The notes under the pieces were generated by a model. It worked only from the letters and a program-made list of their open reading frames with translations, did no database searches and had not been told where the DNA came from. From Streptomyces sp. CG1 (lineage in GTDB: Bacteria; Actinomycetota; Actinomycetes; Streptomycetales; Streptomycetaceae), in NCBI RefSeq assembly GCF_041080625.1, contig NZ_CP163518.1:1426001-1490000 (forward strand): 64,000 nt of DNA. Reading direction: 5' to 3'. The stretch's first letter is position 1, and each line of letters starts with the position of its first letter. Below are positions 60,186 through 64,000 of this stretch, in pieces. The position numbers were made by a program, and so were the translations under genes.

Positions 60186-60384
60186 CGGCGGTCACCGCCT
60201 CACCCACGAGGATCGCCTGGACCGGGCACGCTGCAGCGGCTTGGCGCACGCGCTCCAGCTGCTCGTCCGGGACTTCCTGGCGGTACAGCAGCGCTTCCTC
60301 GCCATGCAGCTCGAACATCTCCGGTGCGAGAAACACGCATTGCGCATACGCCTGGCAGCGGGTGAGGTCCACGACGATCCGCAT
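60169..60384 (-). CDS. 3Fe-4S ferredoxin partner of the P450
   Basis: The 71-residue product has the P450-type ferredoxin pattern with Cys10, Cys16 (CQAYAQC) and Cys53 (AACPVQAI). The cubane fourth Cys is replaced by Tyr13, so a 3Fe-4S cluster is expected. GGAGGGAGAGG precedes the ATG. It is the first gene of the ferredoxin, reductase, P450 operon and passes electrons from the reductase to the P450. Confidence 0.9.
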   Translation of the reverse strand: MRIVVDLTRCQAYAQCVFLAPEMFELHGEEALLYRQEVPDEQLERVRQAAAACPVQAILVGEAVTAGARAR

Positions 60385-60861
60385 CCCAAGCCTCTCCCTC
60401 CGTCGCCTCGAGCCCCCTTTCCCTTTTTAGGCCCCGGAAGGCGCCAGGCGCTCGCCCGGCTACTCCGTCGGGACCAGATCCAGCGGGCAAGAGTGTTCGA
60501 GAACGCGCAGGTGGGCCGGAATGAGGCTGCGATCGGGCACCAGGAACGGAGGCGCCGCGAAAGAGATGAGTGTGGGGATCACCGGCGCCGACCCGACCGC
60601 AGGTACACGATCACGCAGAGCTCTACCATCACGTCAGCCTCGCCGAGACGGGCCCTGACCGCATGCCGGAGAATGCAGACCGACAGTGGCCGGCATGGCC
60701 ACCGGATGCTTTGGGAAGCGGTCATCGTCTCGCCTGCTGCTGCCGTAACTACACCGCGTCAACAGTCACGCCAGGATCAGAAACAGCTTCTTTGCGGGTC
60801 GAGGCAGACATCGTGGGCATGGGCGTCGGGTTTGGCATATCCATCGCGGCCCAGCCCAAAG
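60385..60861. other. intergenic region upstream of the P450 operon, no gene
   Basis: These 477 bases lie between the ferredoxin start (leftward) and the SDR stop (leftward). I see no convincing coding sequence in any frame; the open frames do not resemble protein families and codon bias is not consistent. The P450 operon promoter should be near 60400-60500. No clear palindrome was found. Confidence 0.4.
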
Positions 60862-61602
60862 TCATCCGATCGCGAGCTGTCCGCCGCGTGCCTCGAGAAC
60901 CGCGCCGGTGATGTAGCTGGCGCGGGACGAAACAAGGAACAGAACCACTTCCGCGATTTCTTCAGGGTCTGCGACCCGCCCCAGTACGGTGGTTCGCCCG
61001 ATCGCCTGGAGGGTTTCACCTCCCATCTCCTCCGTCCCGGGGGTATGGACAGGGCCCGGAGCCACGGCGTTCACACGGACGCCCTGGGCGCCGAACTCGT
61101 CAGCCCATACTCGTGTGAGAAGTTCGAGTGCAGCTTTGGAGGCCCCGTAAGCGCCCGATTCCCGCACCGGCGTGGTAGCCGCCGCTGTACTCACATTCAC
61201 GATGACGCCACGCCCCCGCTCAGCCATTCCCGGAGCGAGGGCACCGACCAGGAGCATCGGCGCGCGTGAGTTGACGGCCATCTGAGCGTCGAACATCTCG
61301 GCGGTGGTGTCCGGCGTACTGGCGAACCGGTAGATACCGGCGTTGTTGATCAGAACGTCCACCTCGCCTGCTTCAGCGGCAAGACGCAGGACATCTTCAG
61401 AGCTGCTCAGATCCGCAGCAACGAACCGAGCCTTCCCGCCTGCGGCAGCGATCTCTTTGACGGTCTCCGCACCCCGCTGCTCGTCCCGCCCGTGGACGAT
61501 GACCGAGGCCCCCGACGCTGCCAGGCGCAGGGCCACGGCCCGGCCGATGCCGGCGGTAGCGCCGGTGACAAGAGCGGTGGATCCGCCCAGTTCTGCAGCC
61601 AT
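60862..61602 (-). CDS. short-chain dehydrogenase/reductase (SDR), FabG-like
   Basis: The 246-residue product is a classical SDR: TALVTGATAGIGRAVAL (TGxxxGIG), DVLINNAGIY (NNAG), the catalytic Ser of VNVSTAAATTP, YGASK (YxxxK) and the C-terminal VAPGPVHTPG with SRASYITGAVLEARGG. Arg in VIVHGRDEQRG after the second strand suggests NADP(H). The ATG at 61602 follows GGAGGAGC. The substrate is unknown, and the gene stands alone. Confidence 0.9.
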   Translation of the reverse strand: MAAELGGSTALVTGATAGIGRAVALRLAASGASVIVHGRDEQRGAETVKEIAAAGGKARFVAADLSSSEDVLRLAAEAGEVDVLINNAGIYRFASTPDTTAEMFDAQMAVNSRAPMLLVGALAPGMAERGRGVIVNVSTAAATTPVRESGAYGASKAALELLTRVWADEFGAQGVRVNAVAPGPVHTPGTEEMGGETLQAIGRTTVLGRVADPEEIAEVVLFLVSSRASYITGAVLEARGGQLAIG

Positions 61603-62060
61603 GAAAAGCTCCTCCAAGCCGGGAGGAACGACATGCTGTCGGTTGTTCCTCGTGTAACTGATGATCCTGATGGTTCATGCCATGGCGACGACGGACCCAC
61701 GCCGGACCGATCGTTGATCATGGTCCAGCCCGGGGCCGTGGCCCACGCGGTCTTGGGAGGCCGGCGAGCTCGCCTTCGCTGATCACGTCCGCGGGCGACT
61801 GGAACGCGCCGTACTGCCGCCGGGGAGTGGAGGCGCCACCCCCGCTGTCCGGCGTGCCACTGCCCCGGCCCTGACGGTGACGCAGACTTCCGGGTACCCG
61901 GCCGGCGAGCGTGACGGCCCCGCTCGGGCGCCTGGCGCGGCTGCTCGACGTCCCGCCGGAACTCGCCCATAGCAGCCCGGCATACGGCTGTCGCGCGACG
62001 GCCACGGGGCCGGGCGGCGTGTGTGCGCACCAGGCACTCGGTGCGGCTGCGAGCCTCGCT
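61603..62060. other. intergenic region without recognisable gene
   Basis: These 458 bases lie between the SDR start and the carboxylesterase remnant. Open frames on both strands are short or arise from GC composition. The end nearest the SDR should contain its promoter. No repeats or RNA were recognised. Confidence 0.35.
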
Positions 62061-63079
62061 TCACGTCGTCAGACATCGGCGGTGCATCGGGCACGTGTCC
62101 CGTGACCGTGGGGCTTCAGCTTGCCAGTGGTAAGTGGAGGAGGAGTGCGCTGTGTGCTGCGGCCAGGGGGTGTCGGTGGTGGGGGTGCCGGTGCGGATGA
62201 AGCCGAGCCAGGCGGTGCACACACGGCGGCCGAGGGACTCGATGTCCTGCGGGCGGACGCCGGCGGGCATGGGGGCGTCGGCCCAGTCGGCGTCGGTGCC
62301 GAAGAGGAAGCGCAGTTCGATGCAGTGGGCGGGGCCGAAGACGGAGTCGGGGGCGGCGGCGTCGAACCGGTAGGCCCATACGCGGGCGCCCTCACTGAGC
62401 TGGACGGCCGGCTTACAGGAGGGACGGGCGAAGGCGAACTCCCTCGCGGCGTGTTCCACGCCGGCGGCGGCGAGCGCGGAGCCCGGGACGGGACCTCGCG
62501 CACCCGGCGCGGCACCGGGTTCACGGCGTGGAAGGCGACCATCTCCCGTTCGGTGATGCCGATGGTGACGTCCAGGCCGGGTGCCCGGCGGGTGACAACG
62601 TCGGTCCAGGCCGCGCCGTCCGGGAGCGGGCCGACGCCCGCGACCGGCACGAACGGTGGACGGAGTTGAGCCCGAGCCTGCCGGCGGCCTCTCGGGCGAC
62701 GGTGCTCTGGGCGCCCAGGATGTCCGACACCGGGGCGTCGCGCGGATTCGTGCCGAGCCGGGAGAGGAAACCCTCGGCGGCGCGCTTGGCGTGGTCGGCC
62801 TCGCCGAGGCTCAGCCCTGGCGAGGTGCTGTTCACGATGGCACCGTGGAACAGGCCCTCGGTCCCGGGCATGCCCAACAGGCACTGCACGCTGTGGGCGC
62901 TCGCGGGCCGGCCGGCCCGGGTGACATGGCCGGTGTGCCCCGCCGAACGAGGCGATGTCGTCCCGCACCCACCGCAGCGCCGCCAGCTGGTCGGAGACGC
63001 CGAGGTTGCCTTCGGGGATCCCCGGGGAGCGCAGACAGCCGAAAGCGCCGAGCCGGTAGTCGACCGAGACGACGATCAT
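62061..63079 (-). pseudogene. carboxylesterase, truncated and frameshifted
   Basis: Reverse-strand pieces of a type B carboxylesterase lie in order but in different frames. They are IVVSVDYRLGAFGCLRSPGI to ALRWVRDDIASFGG (about 62930-63079), VQCLLGMPGTEGLFHGAIVN to AREAAGRLG (about 62680-62895), DVTIGITEREMVAFHAVNPV (about 62510-62600) and WAYRFDAAAPDSVFGPAHCI to GFIRTGTPTT (about 62165-62390). The nucleophile elbow that should read GQSAG reads GRPAS after the first shift, so the catalytic Ser is lost. The N-terminal ~100 residues are absent. It is clearly non-functional. Confidence 0.8.
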
Positions 63080-63456
63080 GGCGTCTGACCGACTGGTCGG
63101 GCGATCCGATCGGCGGTTCGAACCTCCTGCAGACCCACAGGTGTTGAGGTACCCACGGTGACTCGAGCGAGGCCCCCGACTGCGGGTCCGCCGACAGTGA
63201 CATGGGCGGGCCCGCGCTCAGCGACCTGGGGCGACCGGGTGGGCCCGACCGCGACAGTCATTCAGTCAGTGCGTCGCGGTGACAGGAAGCCAGGACTTCC
63301 TGCGGGCAGACATCCTGCCTGCCGGCCAGCAGCTGCGGGCCCTCGGCGCGCAGGATGGCCGCCCTCTGAGCGTGGCCCGAGCCAGTGGTACCCGATGCGC
63401 CGGGACCACTGGCTTCTCGGCCCAACCATGTGCATGGTTGTAGCGTGGCGTTGCGG
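63080..63456. other. intergenic region without recognisable gene
   Basis: These 377 bases lie between the esterase remnant and the haloperoxidase-like gene. A reverse-strand frame (63258-63521) partly overlaps the next gene, and its product is not family-like. No promoter or repeat can be supported. Confidence 0.35.
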
Positions 63457-64000
63457 TCAGAGCCGACCTGCCACGAAGTCGGCCACCTGGGTGCCGAGTT
63501 GCTGGCCCGCGTGGTTGTCAAGGGAGGTGTGCTGGCCGGACCAGATCCGGCTGAGCCACGCTTCGGTGGCGGCGTCCTGGAAGCCGGTGAAGGTTCGAGT
63601 GACGCCCTTCGAGGTCACCGCAAAATGATGCCGCGCCCCGTAGAGTCCGGCGAGCGTCGTTGCCGCAGCCTGGCTGAGAGCGCCGTGAGCGCCGGGATAG
63701 GACGGATCCGGTGCGGTCGGCAGCAGAGGGGTCCAGCTGGGATCGCCGACGATGCTCGGGTTGTAGTGCGTACCGCCGAGCCGGATGGCCGTCACGGGCC
63801 GCCAGACGTGGTAGACGTACTTGGCGTCGTACATCGCGATCGCGGTGTCGGCGAGGGACAGGTCGAGCCGGGCGAAGACCTTCACCGCCTTCTCCAGGTT
63901 CGCGTTCTGGGAGGTGACGAGGTTCTGCGTGATCTGGTTCCAGACGTTCCATACGGGTGCCGCCGCCCAGAACTTCGCGGCTGCCGTCTGATCGGGAGTG
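63457..64000 (-). CDS. vanadium-dependent haloperoxidase / PAP2-superfamily protein, C-terminal part
   Basis: The frame is open to the window edge, so the N-terminus is missing. The visible 180 residues run from TPDQTAAAKFWAAAPVWNVW to the end. They include SLADTAIAMYDAKYVYHVWR and PVTAIRLGG (Lys/Arg phosphate- or vanadate-binding motif), YPGAHGALSQAAATTLAGLY (the PSGH-like second motif, here PGAH) and WLSRIWSGQHTSLDNHAGQQ (third motif with a conserved His). This is the pattern of bacterial vanadium haloperoxidase-like PAP2 proteins. Whether it is a peroxidase or a phosphatase cannot be told from this part. Confidence 0.8.
   Translation of the reverse strand, partial: TPDQTAAAKFWAAAPVWNVWNQITQNLVTSQNANLEKAVKVFARLDLSLADTAIAMYDAKYVYHVWRPVTAIRLGGTHYNPSIVGDPSWTPLLPTAPDPSYPGAHGALSQAAATTLAGLYGARHHFAVTSKGVTRTFTGFQDAATEAWLSRIWSGQHTSLDNHAGQQLGTQVADFVAGRL

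Overview
The window looks like a stretch of Streptomyces chromosome, or a close actinobacterial relative. It is very GC-rich with strong third-position GC, and it carries lineage-typical genes: an SsgA-family division protein, an NsdA-like regulator, DUF397, PP2C/SpoIIE phosphatase, a TPR-linked Ser/Thr kinase, a LAL-type LuxR regulator, and Tat- or Sec-exported hydrolases with GTG/TTG starts and GGAGG-type ribosome sites. No rRNA, tRNA or CRISPR array was found.

Layout. 1-14.9 kb: the end of a Gfo/Idh/MocA dehydrogenase, an exported phospholipase C, SsgA-like protein, PAS-PP2C phosphatase, NsdA-like regulator, APH-fold kinase, a secreted amidase, a small conserved protein, two secreted esterases (one a PHB-depolymerase type), a tandem universal stress protein and a DUF397 protein. 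14.9-20.7 kb: an acyl-CoA catabolic cluster (two thiolase-fold proteins lacking the usual Cys/His, an OB-fold/zinc-ribbon partner, an enoyl-CoA hydratase, and a divergent acyl-CoA synthetase). 20.8-28.3 kb: a membrane sulfatase-fold protein, two alpha/beta hydrolases, PaaK, a decayed MFS gene with a luciferase-like gene scrap, and another acyl-CoA synthetase. 28.6-34.2 kb: a small terpene locus (P450, terpene synthase with an altered NSE motif, large LAL regulator). 34.2-42.1 kb: acyl-CoA synthetase plus nitronate monooxygenase, a FAD oxidoreductase, a 50-bp tandem repeat, the TPR kinase and an MpaB/DUF2236 oxygenase.

42.1-52.3 kb is a Tn7-like transposon. It holds tnsA-tnsB-tnsC-tniQ as one tightly overlapping operon, and a second, divergent tniQ whose C-terminus is fused to the DNA-binding half of an IS5-type (DUF4096) transposase. 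No CRISPR or other cargo is visible. This two-TniQ element, with a possible built-in TnsD-like targeting domain and a relic of a third tniQ start inside the operon, is the most unusual system in the window. Its left end lies a few bases upstream of the mpaB-like start codon.

52.3-64 kb: a carboxylesterase with a small membrane protein, a divergent Lrp/AsnC regulator with a nearly perfect 387-bp inverted partial copy, a Gfo/Idh/MocA oxidoreductase, a complete class I P450 operon (ferredoxin, ferredoxin reductase, P450), an SDR, a frameshifted carboxylesterase pseudogene and the end of a vanadium haloperoxidase/PAP2 protein. The 25.9-26.8, 51.8-52.3, 55.2-56.1 and 61.7-63.4 kb stretches are rich in gene remnants.

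Two promoter regions, before the enoyl-CoA hydratase/acyl-CoA synthetase pair and before the nitronate monooxygenase/acyl-CoA synthetase operon, carry the same inverted repeat TCTGAC-N5-GTCAGA. This suggests one TetR-type regulator controls both acyl-CoA clusters.
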